Of a DNA stretch of 64,000 nucleotides, positions 43,148 to 51,744 are shown in pieces. Location: assembly GCF_003439125.1 (NCBI RefSeq), contig NZ_QSUU01000008.1, positions 8,749 to 72,748 on the forward strand, written 5' to 3'. The DNA is from Collinsella sp. OM04-5. Lineage in GTDB: Bacteria > Actinomycetota > Coriobacteriia > Coriobacteriales > Coriobacteriaceae. Within the stretch, counting starts at the first letter, position 1. Every line of letters begins with the position of its first letter. The notes beneath the pieces were generated by a model that saw nothing but the letters and a program-made list of their open reading frames with translations, had not been told where the DNA came from and made no database searches. Both the position numbers and the translations under genes were made by a program.

Positions 43148-43263
43148 AGATCCTCCTTGTGTTAAAGCCCCCGAGCTCTTGGTCACTCGTAGGGCAAAAG
43201 CCAGAGTTTGTAGCACTCTATCACAAGCGAGGGACACTGTCGCAGGGTAAAGCCAATCGAAAT

Positions 43264-43426
43264 TGCATATGCACAAAATTGACTACAGCTTGCATGGACT
43301 CACTCAAAGATGCCGGTCTGCCTGCAGATTATGCACGCGTTGAAAATGCATAAAGGTGTGAATGAGCTGTGTCTTTTATCGAATACTCTTACCTATCAGA
43401 GTTGTGTGCTTTTCCTGCATAAAGTG
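43264..43426. promoter_or_regulatory. Cluster of TGCAT motifs in the argS-carD divergent region
   Basis: The palindrome TGCATATGCA (43264-43273), TGCAT at 43291, ATTATGCAC near 43328, and two near-identical TGCATAAAGGTG (43347) and TGCATAAAGTG (43416) crowd this 342-bp gap. TGCATAA resembles half-sites of ArgR-type boxes in some Gram-positive bacteria. Identity of the regulator is speculation. Confidence 0.35.
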
Positions 43427-43489
43427 AGGATTTGCGCACGTCAGCGTGTTATTCTAGACATACGTAAATTCGTATAAGTTGGAGGTAGC

Positions 43490-43975
43490 ATGTTCTCAAT
43501 CGGTCAACACGTCATTCATCCGGGTCAGGGAGTCTGCACCGTCGTCGGTTTTAGGGACGACACGCCGCAGCCCATGCTGTTGCTCGAGGCCAAGCAGGGG
43601 CATGCGCAGACGATCCTTATGTACCCCGTGGCGCAGGCCGACCGTCTGCATGCCGCCATCTCTCAGCAAGATGCCGAGCATCTGCTGAGCCACTATGACG
43701 AGCTGGAGTGCGACACCTTTACCGAGCGCAACAGCTCGCTTGAAGAGACACACTTTAAGCAGCAGCTCAAGCTGGGCGCGCCCGAGACGGTCCGCGTGGC
43801 AAAGACCATGATGCACCGCATTCGCCAGGCCGAGGAAGCCGATAAAAAGCCCAGCTCTTACTATATGCGTGTACTCAAGGAAGCCAAGCGCCGCTCCATC
43901 GAGGAGTTCGCCGTGGCATTGGGCGTCACCGAGGAGGCCGCCGAAGCCCGCCTAGCCCAAGCCGCCCTCAACTAA
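43490..43975 (+). CDS. carD: CarD-family transcription regulator
   Basis: The product has 161 residues with the RNA polymerase-interacting Tudor-like N-terminus (FSIGQHVIHPGQGVCTVVGF) and a C-terminal helical DNA-binding part (LEETHFKQQLKLGAPETVRV, SYYMRVLKEAKRRSIEEFAV). CarD binds RNA polymerase beta and stabilises open complexes at rRNA and other promoters in actinobacteria. The ATG at 43490 has GGAGG six bases upstream. The start is divergent from argS. The stop TAA lies within the first bases of a palindromic repeat. It ends 68 bp before a strong terminator. Confidence 0.9.
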   Translation: MFSIGQHVIHPGQGVCTVVGFRDDTPQPMLLLEAKQGHAQTILMYPVAQADRLHAAISQQDAEHLLSHYDELECDTFTERNSSLEETHFKQQLKLGAPETVRVAKTMMHRIRQAEEADKKPSSYYMRVLKEAKRRSIEEFAVALGVTEEAAEARLAQAALN

Positions 43976-44010
43976 CCTGCCAAAAAGGGACAGGTTTATT
44001 TTGGCAGGTT
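43974..44010. repeat. REP-like palindrome type I, copy 1
   Basis: AACCTGCCAAAA...TTTTGGCAGGTT encloses a GGGACAGGTTTA core. It overlaps the carD stop. It lies 322 bp upstream of RAYT copy 2; an inverted copy lies at the other side of that gene. Confidence 0.85.
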
Positions 44011-44041
44011 CTATCTGGCCAAACATCAACAAACAATCAGT

Positions 44042-44087
44042 AAATGGTCGGGTGCTCCGTTTTGTTTAAGAGCGCCCGACCATTTTT
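44042..44087 (+). terminator. Terminator of carD
   Basis: AAATGGTCGGGTGCTC and GAGCGCCCGACCATTT form a near-perfect stem followed by TTCT. Confidence 0.85.
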
Positions 44088-44331
44088 CTATCGCCGCAAA
44101 AATGCGTGAAGCCCATTTGCGATGACATCACGCGAGGGCCGTCCAGATCGACGTAACCAACGCCCGCATCCACAACAAGCGCGCCCGTCTTACTCAATTA
44201 CCATTAAAAAGCATCAATTTGAAAACGCAATTATATTTCGGCAGGTAGCAGCTATAGTCGGTGAACTGAATCTCGACAACCGAAGCCCCCGAATGAGGTA
44301 TCTTCAGCCCATCCAAGCTAAAGGAGGGGCC

Positions 44332-45090
44332 ATGCCGAGAAAACCTCGTTCAAAGTCACCAACCGGTTATTTCCACATCACGTTGCGTGGAAACGGAGGG
44401 CAATTGCTGTTTGACGATGCCGAGGACCGAATCGCCATGCTTCAGATCCTCGATGCGATCCTCCCCAAACACAATATCGAGCTTATCGCTTGGTGCCTTA
44501 TGGGAAACCACATTCATCTGCTCATCGACGATCCGGACGACCGCAAGAGCGACGCGATGCATGCGATAGCCGTATCGTATGCGGGCAGGTACAATGCGCG
44601 GACGGGGCATATCGGCCACGTGTTTCAGGAGCGGTTTTGGGATTCGCCCATTAAGTCAGAAGTATATTTACTCGAGGCAATTCGATACATTCATTTGAAT
44701 CCACAAAAAGCGGGACTGGCAGCATACGACGAATATCCCTGGAGCAGCCATCGCGAGTATCTCATGAGTGCCAGGTCACGGCCGCATGTTACCGGCAGCG
44801 TTGTCGGTGTTATATTCCCAACACCTCGCTCATACCTTCGGCTCATGGAAAGTACGCCGTCGCTTCCCTATCGCCCCAGCGCAACAGCCAAGGTTCGCGA
44901 GGAAGATCTATGCGAATTTGGCACGGCAATCGTGCAGAGTGTCGCAGGATGTGCTCCGACGGAACTCAAATCCGCCTCCAAGCCACTTCGCAATGAGGCG
45001 ATTCTCGCGCTTCGAAAACAAGGGCTAACGATTAAGCAGGTTCAGCTGCTGACCGGACTGGGAACATGGATTATCAAGAACGCGTCGTAG
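44332..45090 (+). CDS. REP-associated tyrosine transposase (RAYT), copy 2, 252 aa
   Basis: A Y1/HUH transposase. The N-terminus is SPTGYFHITLRGNGGQLLFD and the HUH motif is WCLMGNHIHLLIDD. The catalytic tyrosine helix is VYLLEAIRYIHLNPQKAGLA, followed by YPWSSHREYLM. A C-terminal region has a weak helix-turn-helix (LTIKQVQLLTGLGTWIIK). AAGGAGG lies before the ATG at 44332. It is flanked at 43974 and 45225 by inverted copies of the type I palindrome, the classical arrangement of a RAYT with its REP substrate. It differs clearly from RAYT copy 1 in sequence, so the two may serve different repeat families. Confidence 0.85.
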   Translation: MPRKPRSKSPTGYFHITLRGNGGQLLFDDAEDRIAMLQILDAILPKHNIELIAWCLMGNHIHLLIDDPDDRKSDAMHAIAVSYAGRYNARTGHIGHVFQERFWDSPIKSEVYLLEAIRYIHLNPQKAGLAAYDEYPWSSHREYLMSARSRPHVTGSVVGVIFPTPRSYLRLMESTPSLPYRPSATAKVREEDLCEFGTAIVQSVAGCAPTELKSASKPLRNEAILALRKQGLTIKQVQLLTGLGTWIIKNAS

Positions 45091-45176
45091 CGTCGCGTTT
45101 GCCGAGTTACGGATACGGCGAAGCGCAGCTGTCTGCCGCGAGGCGCCGCCATTCGCCAGCTTCACCATGTCAAACA

Positions 45177-45216
45177 GAAAACGCTTCCGCTGAATAACAT
45201 CCAACGGAAGCGTTTT
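45177..45216. other. Hairpin after RAYT copy 2
   Basis: AAAACGCTTCCG...CGGAAGCGTTTT forms a perfect 12-bp or longer stem, with a T-run on both strands. It is probably a bidirectional terminator between RAYT copy 2 and the HD gene. Confidence 0.7.
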
Positions 45217-45224
45217 CCCAGATA

Positions 45225-45262
45225 AAACCTACCAAAATAAACCTGTCCCTTTTTGGCAGGTT
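45225..45262. repeat. REP-like palindrome type I, copy 2
   Basis: This is the inverse orientation of copy 1, with the core AAACCTGTCCCT. It touches the stop codon of the HD gene at 45261-45263. Confidence 0.85.
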
Positions 45263-45860
45263 AGGCCTGGAAGGTGTCGCGGTCGGGCGCGAAGGACTGC
45301 ATGGCCGCGATGGTGCGGTCAAAGAGCTCGGGGAGCTCCCAGCCGAGCATCAGGGCGCCCTGCGAAATCACGTCGCGCGAGCAGCCGGCGGCAAAGCGCT
45401 TGTCCTTGAACTTCTTCTTGAGCGACTTGGTCGTAAAGTCCATAACGCTCTTGCTCGGGCGCATGATGACGGCGGCGCCGATCAGGCCGGTGAGCTCATC
45501 GCAGGCAAACAGGATCTTTTCCATCTGCAGCTCGGGTTTGGGCAGCGAGGTGTTGAAGTCCGACGTGTGCGTCTGGATGGCGCGAATGAGCTCGGGAGAC
45601 GCACCTTCACCCTTAAGAATCTCGGCAGTATAGATGGTGTGGTTCATGGGGTCGTCCTCATGCTCCTCCCAATCCAAGTCGTGCAGCAGGCCGACGATGC
45701 CCCAAAACTCCTCGTTCTCGGGGTCGAACTCGCGCGCAAAGTAGCGCATGGTGCCCTCAACCGTCTCGCCATGGGTAATGTGAAACGGGTCCTTGTTGTG
45801 CTCGTTGAGCAGTTCGAATGCGCGGTCGCGGGTGATTCCGGCGGTGAGCGTCTGGGACAT
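45261..45860 (-). CDS. HD-domain phosphohydrolase-like protein, 199 aa
   Basis: The HD signature is seen as ITHGETVEGTMRYF, followed by VGLLHDLDWEEHEDD (the HD pair) and IRAIQTHTSDFN. The conserved lysine/aspartate region ILFACDELTGLIGAAVIMRP is as in COG2316-type putative hydrolases of 180-200 residues. Members are suspected to act on nucleotides or signalling molecules; no substrate is known. ATG 45860 has CTGGAGG upstream and begins the homologous region. The gene lies between type I palindromes and shares the strand with proA. Confidence 0.85.
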   Translation of the reverse strand: MSQTLTAGITRDRAFELLNEHNKDPFHITHGETVEGTMRYFAREFDPENEEFWGIVGLLHDLDWEEHEDDPMNHTIYTAEILKGEGASPELIRAIQTHTSDFNTSLPKPELQMEKILFACDELTGLIGAAVIMRPSKSVMDFTTKSLKKKFKDKRFAAGCSRDVISQGALMLGWELPELFDRTIAAMQSFAPDRDTFQA

Positions 45861-45954
45861 GGCAATACCTCCAGGTGAGTCGATGTTAGGACACGGTGTC
45901 ACTATCGTATATCGCCGCGGCTCAAGCCGAAAGGCAAAAAAGTTATGCGGAGAA

Positions 45955-45983
45955 AAAAGCCGGGCGAACGTGTCGCCCGGCAA
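45955..45983 (-). terminator. Terminator of proA
   Basis: On the minus strand GCCGGGCGA and TCGCCCGGC form a stem followed by TTTTTTC, about 50 bp after the proA stop. Confidence 0.8.
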
Positions 45984-45993
45984 AACCGCAGAT

Positions 45994-46033
45994 AAAACCT
46001 GCCAAAATAAACCTGTCCCTTTTTGGTAGGTTT
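45994..46033. repeat. REP-like palindrome type I, copy 3
   Basis: It has the same orientation and flank (CAGATAAAACCT) as copy 2 and reaches the stop codon of proA. One arm has TGGTAGG in place of TGGCAGG. Confidence 0.85.
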
Positions 46034-47318
46034 AGGGGCGGACCTGGCCGGTGCCGCGGAGCTTGTATTTGTAGGTGGTGAGGGCCTCGGCGGCAAAGGG
46101 GCCACGGGCGTGGAGCTTTTGGGTCGAGATGCCGATCTCGGCGCCCAGGCCAAACTCGCCGCCGTCGGTAAAGCGCGTGCTGGCGTTGGCGTACACGGCC
46201 GAGGCATCGACCGCGTCCAGGAAGCGCTCGCAAGCATCCGTATCCTCTGCAACGATGGCCTCGGAGTGCATCGTGCCGTAGCGATTGATGTGTGCGATGG
46301 CCTCGTCCTCGTTTGCCACGACCTTCACGCTCATCTCGAGCGCCAGGTACTCGCGACCCCAGTCCTCCTCAGTCGCGGCGACGTAGTCATCGCCCTCCAC
46401 AAAGCCGGCATCGGCGCACGCGGCACACGTGGCCTCGTCGCCGTGAATGAGCACGCCGTGGTCGTGCAGCACGGCAACGACCGCGGGCAAAAACACATTG
46501 GCCACAGCATGGTCGACCAGCAGCGACTCGGCGGCATTGCACACGCCTACACGCTGGGTCTTGGCATTAACGATAATATTGAGCGCTTTATCGAAGTCGG
46601 CGGATTCATGCACGTAGATGTGGCAGTTACCCGTGCCCGTCTCGATCACCGGAACGAGCGACTCGCGCACGCAGCGCTGGATCAGGCCCGCACCGCCACG
46701 CGGAATGAGCACATCGACGACGCCGCGGAGCTTCATGAGCTCGCCGGTGGCCTCGCGGTCGGTAGACTCGATCATCGACACGGCCTCGCGCGGGAAGCCC
46801 TTGGCCTCGAGCGCATCGGCCAGCAGCTCAGAAATCATGGCACACGAGTGATAGGCCAGCGAGCCGCCGCGCAGAATGCAGGCGTTGCCGGTGCGGATGC
46901 AGATGCCCGCGGCGTCGGCCGTCACGTTGGGGCGCGCCTCGTACACCATGGCGACCAGGCCCAACGGCACGCTCACGCGGGTGAGGTCCACGCCGCTTGC
47001 GAGCACGCGGTGGTCGAGCACGCGGCCGACAGGATCGGGCAGCTCGGCGAGCTTCTCCAGGCCGGCGGCCATACCCTCGACGCGCTCGGGCGTCAGCAGC
47101 AGACGGTCGAGGAGCCCCGCCGAGGTCCCCGCATCGCGCGCGGCGGACATATCGAGCTCGTTGGCGGCGACGATGGAGTCGACACCGTTGCGCAGTGCTG
47201 CGGCCATGGCGCGCACGGCCTCCTGGCGCTGCTCGTCGCTCGCCGTGGCAAGCGAGGCCGACGCTGCCTTAGCGGCAACGGCAAGATCGTGGACATACGT
47301 GGCCATATCGACCGACAT
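46032..47318 (-). CDS. proA: Gamma-glutamyl phosphate reductase
   Basis: The product, 428 residues, is full length for ProA, which reduces gamma-glutamyl phosphate to glutamate semialdehyde in proline synthesis. An aldehyde dehydrogenase fold is seen: VPLGLVAMVYEARPNVTADA, RTGNACILRGGSLAYHSC, VIETGTGNCHIYVHESADFD and the catalytic cysteine in TQRVGVCNAAESLLVDHAVA. The C-terminal GGEFGLGAEIGISTQKLHAR is typical. The ATG at 47318 has AGGAGAAAGGG upstream. proA is not adjacent to proB: a proline-iminopeptidase-like gene on the opposite strand separates them. Confidence 0.96.
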   Translation of the reverse strand: MSVDMATYVHDLAVAAKAASASLATASDEQRQEAVRAMAAALRNGVDSIVAANELDMSAARDAGTSAGLLDRLLLTPERVEGMAAGLEKLAELPDPVGRVLDHRVLASGVDLTRVSVPLGLVAMVYEARPNVTADAAGICIRTGNACILRGGSLAYHSCAMISELLADALEAKGFPREAVSMIESTDREATGELMKLRGVVDVLIPRGGAGLIQRCVRESLVPVIETGTGNCHIYVHESADFDKALNIIVNAKTQRVGVCNAAESLLVDHAVANVFLPAVVAVLHDHGVLIHGDEATCAACADAGFVEGDDYVAATEEDWGREYLALEMSVKVVANEDEAIAHINRYGTMHSEAIVAEDTDACERFLDAVDASAVYANASTRFTDGGEFGLGAEIGISTQKLHARGPFAAEALTTYKYKLRGTGQVRP

Positions 47319-47430
47319 GGGCGGCCCTTTCTCCTAGAAGTTTGCAACCATGGTAGCCGATTTGCGCATGGCCTCGCCCGCGGCGGTAGAATTGGTCAAC
47401 CCGAAACACCGCAACGAACGGAAGACTCAC

Positions 47431-48849
47431 ATGGCCCTCATCACTTCGTACCACGTCCCCGGCCTGTATGTCGAGGACCACAGCATCGACGTCCCCCTCG
47501 ACTGGCGCGGCCTGGAGCCGATGCTCCTGGCCGTCGGCAGCACCATGCGCCGCGGCGCTATACCGACACCCATCGCCGGCGCGCCCGAGAGCATCAAGCT
47601 CTTCTACCGTGTGGTTTGCGCACCCGACCGCATCAACGACGACCTGCCGCTCCTTCTCTTTTTGCAGGGTGGCCCCGGTGGCGAGAGCCCGCGTCCGCTG
47701 TCGCCCACAAGCGATGGCTGGATCGAAGAGGCCGTCAAGCATTTCCGCGTCGTGCTGCCCGACCAGCGCGGTACCGGGCGCAGCAGCTGTGTAGACGGGC
47801 GCACGATTGCCGCACTGGGCGAGCGCGCCGAGGCGGCAGGCTCCGATGCGGCCCGCTCGCAGGCGGACTTCCTCAAGCGTCACCTCGCCAGCTCCATCGT
47901 GCGCGATTTTGAGTACCTGCGCCTGGTGGGCTTTGGCGGCAAGCCCTGGGTCACACTCGGGCAGAGCTACGGCGGCTTTTTGACGTTGAGCTATCTGTCG
48001 CTCTTCCCCGAGGGCGTGGCGGCAAGCTTTACCTGCGGCGGCATTCCGCACGTGCCGGCGAGCGCCAGCGAGGTCTACGCGCACACCTTCCCGCGCATGG
48101 CCGCCAAGACGCAGCAGTATTACGACCGTTACCCCGCCGATGTCGAGCGCGTGGCAGCCCTGGCCGATGCGCTCGAGGCTCAGAAGCCCGTACTGCCCGA
48201 CGGCTCGCCAATGACGGTCGAGCGCCTACAGCTCATGGGCAGCGACTTTGGCATGAAGCCGAGCTTTGAGCGCATGCATTGGATTATCGATCACGCGTTT
48301 GTTACAGGCGACGGTACGCTGAGCTGCGGCTCCTCGGTATCCGACAGCTTTTTGATGCGCGCCTTCGAGCGCACCAACACGCGCACGAATCCGCTGTACT
48401 GGACGCTGCAGGAGTTCATATACGCCGACGGTGACACTATGCCCATTGGCTGGGCCGCAGCTGAAGAGAAGGCACACCACGCCGAGTTCGACACCCTCGC
48501 GCGCCCGCTCATGTTTACCGGCGAGGCCATGTTCCCGTGGATGTTCGAGCAGATGCCCGAGCTCAAGCCCTTCAAGCCCGCCATGGACCTGCTGATGGAA
48601 GACACCAGCTGGGACAAGATCTATGACCCGCAGCGCCTGGCCTGCAACGAGGTGCCGCTCCAGGCCGCGGTGTACTTCGATGACATGTACGTCGATTCGA
48701 GTCTGCAGCTCGACACGCTCAGCCGCGTGGGCAACTCGCACGCCTGGGTAACCAACGAGTTCGAGCACGACGGCCTGCACGGCAGTGTGGTATTCAAGCA
48801 CCTCTTCGACGAGTCCCTCAACCGCGGAGACCTGCGCCGAATCTTCTAG
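47431..48849 (+). CDS. Alpha/beta hydrolase, proline iminopeptidase type (peptidase S33), 472 aa
   Basis: An alpha/beta hydrolase with the oxyanion loop LLLFLQGGPGGESPRPL, DQRGTGRSS and the nucleophile elbow TLGQSYGGFLTLSYL, where Ser is the catalytic residue. The cap and C-terminal regions (LMFTGEAMFPWMFEQMPELK and GNSHAWVTNEFEHDGLHGS, the latter with the catalytic His) match bacterial proline iminopeptidases of the longer type. It removes N-terminal proline from peptides. The ATG at 47431 is chosen by homology, although the ribosome site (ACGGAAG) is weak. It is divergent from proA and convergent with proB, which fits a proline-supply theme. Confidence 0.8.
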   Translation: MALITSYHVPGLYVEDHSIDVPLDWRGLEPMLLAVGSTMRRGAIPTPIAGAPESIKLFYRVVCAPDRINDDLPLLLFLQGGPGGESPRPLSPTSDGWIEEAVKHFRVVLPDQRGTGRSSCVDGRTIAALGERAEAAGSDAARSQADFLKRHLASSIVRDFEYLRLVGFGGKPWVTLGQSYGGFLTLSYLSLFPEGVAASFTCGGIPHVPASASEVYAHTFPRMAAKTQQYYDRYPADVERVAALADALEAQKPVLPDGSPMTVERLQLMGSDFGMKPSFERMHWIIDHAFVTGDGTLSCGSSVSDSFLMRAFERTNTRTNPLYWTLQEFIYADGDTMPIGWAAAEEKAHHAEFDTLARPLMFTGEAMFPWMFEQMPELKPFKPAMDLLMEDTSWDKIYDPQRLACNEVPLQAAVYFDDMYVDSSLQLDTLSRVGNSHAWVTNEFEHDGLHGSVVFKHLFDESLNRGDLRRIF

Positions 48850-48855
48850 CAAAGG

Positions 48856-48903
48856 AGTGTCCCCACCTGCCGGCACAATAGAAACGTCCCCAAGTGCCGG
48901 AAA
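48856..48903. repeat. GTCCCC/GCCGG repeat, type IV copy 1
   Basis: TGTCCCCACCTGCCGG, then AACGTCCCCAAGTGCCGG. Related units occur at 61540-61602. It starts seven bases after the hydrolase stop. Confidence 0.7.
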
Positions 48904-48905
48904 AG

Positions 48906-48949
48906 GAGAGGCAGCACTGCTGGCAAAACGAGCCGCAGCGCTGCCTCTC
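48906..48949. terminator. Bidirectional terminator between the hydrolase and proB
   Basis: GAGAGGCAGC-A-CTGC and GCAG-C-GCTGCCTCTC form a long stem in the convergent gap, with short T-runs on both sides. Confidence 0.75.
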
Positions 48950-48950
48950 T

Positions 48951-50078
48951 TTATGCAAACACTATCAAGTTGTCCCTATGGATTGCGGGCTTCTCGGCTA
49001 GGTCTGCCAGTAGACGGTTGCCGGCAATCTGGTCCTGGCGGCGGCCGGCGGCAAGCTCCAGCACGTCCGAATCGGCCTCGGCGATACCGCGGGCGACAAC
49101 CATGCCGCTCGGGTCGCACACGTCGAGCACATCGCCCTCGGCAAACTGGCCATCGACCTCGCGAATACCCACCGCGAGCAGCGACGATCCGCGGCTGACC
49201 AGCGCCTTCGCGGCGCCGTCATCGACCGTCACCGAGCCGTGTGCCTTGTCGCCCAGTGCAATCCACAACTTGCGCGGCGCAATGTCCAGGCGCTCCGCCG
49301 GCGGATCGAACAGCGTACCCACGCTCTCGCCGCGGGCCAGACGCACGAGCGCATCGGGCTCCTCGCCCGAGCAAATCACGCTTTGAATGCCCGCCGTCAT
49401 GAGAATGCGGCTCGCGCGAATCTTGGTGATCATGCCGCCCGTACCCACCGATGTGGAAGAATCGCCCGCCGAGGCGATAATCTTGGCATCGATCTTATGC
49501 ACGACCGGGATAAACTCGGCCGTCGGATCCTCATGCGGATTGGCGGTGTAGAGGCCATCGATGTCCGAGAGCGTCACGCACAGATCGGCAGAAACCAGGC
49601 AGCTCACAAGCGCCGCCAGCGTGTCGTTGTCGCCAAACTTGATCTCATCGACGGTGACGGTATCGTTCTCGTTGACGACCGGCACCACGCCGAGCTCCAC
49701 CAGGCGAAGCAGGGCGTCGCGCGCGTGCAGGTAGGACGTGCGGCGCGCCGTGTCGTGACGCGTGAGCAGCACGAGCGAGGTGAGCAGGTCGCGCGCATGG
49801 AACTCCTCGTCGTAGGCCGACGAGATGATGCACTGACCGGCCGAGGCGCAGGCCTGCAGGCTCGGCAGGTCGCCGACCGGCTTACGGTCGAAGCCCAGCA
49901 CGGGATAGCCGCAGGCAATGGCGCCCGAGCTCACCACGATCAGGCGCCAGCCAAGCTCGCGCAGCGCTGCGGCCTGGTCGGCAAGCCCGCCGATAAAGGC
50001 GCGGTTGACCTTGCCGTCGGCGCCCACCACCGTGGACGAACCGATCTTTACCACCATCGTTTTATAAGAAGTCGTCAT
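48951..50078 (-). CDS. proB: Glutamate 5-kinase
   Basis: The product has 375 residues with both domains. The amino acid kinase domain has VVKIGSSTVVGADGKVNRAF, VVSSGAIACGYPVLGF, VVPVVNENDTVTVDEIKFGD and DIDGLYTANPHEDPTAEF. The C-terminal PUA domain has VTVDDGAAKALVSRGSSLLA. It makes gamma-glutamyl phosphate, the first step of proline synthesis; feedback inhibition by proline is known for the family. The gene reads toward the hydrolase. It begins 79 bp downstream of the pncB stop, possibly in the same transcript. Confidence 0.96.
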   Translation of the reverse strand: MTTSYKTMVVKIGSSTVVGADGKVNRAFIGGLADQAAALRELGWRLIVVSSGAIACGYPVLGFDRKPVGDLPSLQACASAGQCIISSAYDEEFHARDLLTSLVLLTRHDTARRTSYLHARDALLRLVELGVVPVVNENDTVTVDEIKFGDNDTLAALVSCLVSADLCVTLSDIDGLYTANPHEDPTAEFIPVVHKIDAKIIASAGDSSTSVGTGGMITKIRASRILMTAGIQSVICSGEEPDALVRLARGESVGTLFDPPAERLDIAPRKLWIALGDKAHGSVTVDDGAAKALVSRGSSLLAVGIREVDGQFAEGDVLDVCDPSGMVVARGIAEADSDVLELAAGRRQDQIAGNRLLADLAEKPAIHRDNLIVFA

Positions 50079-50157
50079 ACGTCAAACCAATCAACTGTTC
50101 AGCGAACGGCCGAGCCGGCGGCCAGGGAAGCGTGACTCGCCCCTACCGCCCAAGGAA

Positions 50158-51663
50158 TTAGTGAGCCCAGGGAAAGGCAGAGGCCGCGGCCATGTTCTTA
50201 CGCACGAGCTCGTCGCGCACCTGAGCCAGGCCCTGCTCCATACCCACCACATAGGTCTGCGGGTACAGGAAGCGCTTGAAAGCTGCGTCCAGATGGTCGA
50301 GCGCCCAAGCACAGCGCTCGCGCGCGTCCTGGATGCTCTCACGCGGAGCCACCGCACTGCCATCGCGCACGATCGGCACCAGCAGCTCGCGATACTCGAG
50401 TTCGGACACGTCGGTCACCAGGGCGGCATCGTTCACGGCCACAAGGGTATTGCCGCGCGCGGCGCCCTCCCCTGCCAGATGGTCCTCGTCATAAATCATG
50501 TCGCAGACCGGGCCGCCAAAGCCGTCGTAATAACGGCGCACGCGTTGCACACCCGGGATCGTGCGCTTGTATGGCTGCTCAGAGAGCTTGACCACCGGCG
50601 TCCATGGATCTGCCTCGCTCGCACGGCGGGCGGAAAGCTTGTACACGCCGCCCAGCGCCGGCTGGTCATAGCAGGTCGCGAGTTTGGTGCCCACGCCAAA
50701 GCTGTCGATGGGCGCGCCCTGGTCGAGCAGGGACTGAATCGTGTACTCATCCAAATCGTTAGAAACCGAGATCCCCACATAGGGCAGGCCCTCGGCATCA
50801 AAACGGCCGCGCACATACTTTGAGAGCTTGGCGAGGTCGCCGGAGTCGATGCGAATGGCCGACAGGCGCTCGCCCACCGCTTCCATCTCCTTGGCAACCG
50901 TAATGGCATGTTCACAGCCCTCGCGCACGTCATAGGTGTCGATGAGCAGCGTGCAGTTCTTGGGGCTCGACTTGGCAAAGGCGCGGAAGGCCTCGAGCTC
51001 GGAATCGAAGCTCATCACCCAGCTGTGCGCATGCGTGCCAAAGACGGGAATACCGTAGCGGCGGCCGGCGAGCACATTGGACGTAGAGGAGCAGCCGGCA
51101 ACGTAGCTCGCGCGCGCGACGGCCAAGCCGCCATCGGGACCCTGAGCGCGGCGCAGGCCAAACTCGGCAACGGGACGGCCGTCCGCCGCCAGCACCACGC
51201 GCGCCGTCTTGGTGGCGACAAGCGTCTGGAACCCAACGATGTTGAGCAGCGCCGTCTCGAGCAGCTGGCACTCCAGCGCGGGGCCGGTGACGCGAACCAT
51301 GGGCTCGCGCGGAAAGACGAGCTCGCCCTCGGGCACGGCGTCGATGTTTACATGCGCACGAAAATCGCGCAGGTAGTCGAGGAATCCAGGCTTGAACATC
51401 GCGCCGCCGGCCGGGGCCTGGAGCGAGGCGAGGTAGTCGATATCCTCGGGCGTAAAGCGCAGATTCTCGACAAGCTCGGGCAGCTCGGCGGTGCCGCACA
51501 TGACGGCATACGCGCTGCCGAAGGGATGGTCGCGGTAAAACGCCGTAAAGCAACCCTGCTCATTGGCCTTGCCGCTCTCCCACAGGCCCTGGGCCATAGT
51601 GAGTTCGTACAGATCAGTGAGCATTGCAATGTCGGTGGGATGCGAGATGTCGGTCAAAGCCAT
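50158..51663 (-). CDS. pncB: Nicotinate phosphoribosyltransferase
   Basis: The product, 501 residues, belongs to the long clade of NAPRTases. It has DLYELTMAQGLWESGKANEQ, FGLRRAQGPDGGLAVARASY and HAHSWVMSFDSELEAFRAFA. The phosphate-binding and substrate block is IRIDSGDLAKLSKYVRG, then VSNDLDEYTIQSLLDQGAPI and FGVGTKLATCYDQPALGGVY. It converts nicotinate and PRPP to nicotinate mononucleotide for NAD salvage. The ATG at 51663 has GGTCGCC context with AAAGG upstream. It lies downstream of a small membrane-protein gene, with proB following. Confidence 0.93.
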   Translation of the reverse strand: MALTDISHPTDIAMLTDLYELTMAQGLWESGKANEQGCFTAFYRDHPFGSAYAVMCGTAELPELVENLRFTPEDIDYLASLQAPAGGAMFKPGFLDYLRDFRAHVNIDAVPEGELVFPREPMVRVTGPALECQLLETALLNIVGFQTLVATKTARVVLAADGRPVAEFGLRRAQGPDGGLAVARASYVAGCSSTSNVLAGRRYGIPVFGTHAHSWVMSFDSELEAFRAFAKSSPKNCTLLIDTYDVREGCEHAITVAKEMEAVGERLSAIRIDSGDLAKLSKYVRGRFDAEGLPYVGISVSNDLDEYTIQSLLDQGAPIDSFGVGTKLATCYDQPALGGVYKLSARRASEADPWTPVVKLSEQPYKRTIPGVQRVRRYYDGFGGPVCDMIYDEDHLAGEGAARGNTLVAVNDAALVTDVSELEYRELLVPIVRDGSAVAPRESIQDARERCAWALDHLDAAFKRFLYPQTYVVGMEQGLAQVRDELVRKNMAAASAFPWAH

Positions 51664-51744
51664 GGGGCGACCTTTCGGATGCGTTGTGCAGAGGTTGAGG
51701 GTTGGCGAGGCGGGCGTGCGGGCATGGAGCCCAGCGCGAACAGG

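Noticed and set aside
41282..43165. A 627-codon plus-strand open frame opposite argS
   Set aside because: It is the reverse-strand shadow of a conserved, GC-rich synthetase gene and has no recognisable protein pattern.
46023..47912. A 629-codon plus-strand frame covering proA and the start of the hydrolase
   Set aside because: Shadow of proA on the other strand, and it runs through the true start of the hydrolase in a different frame.
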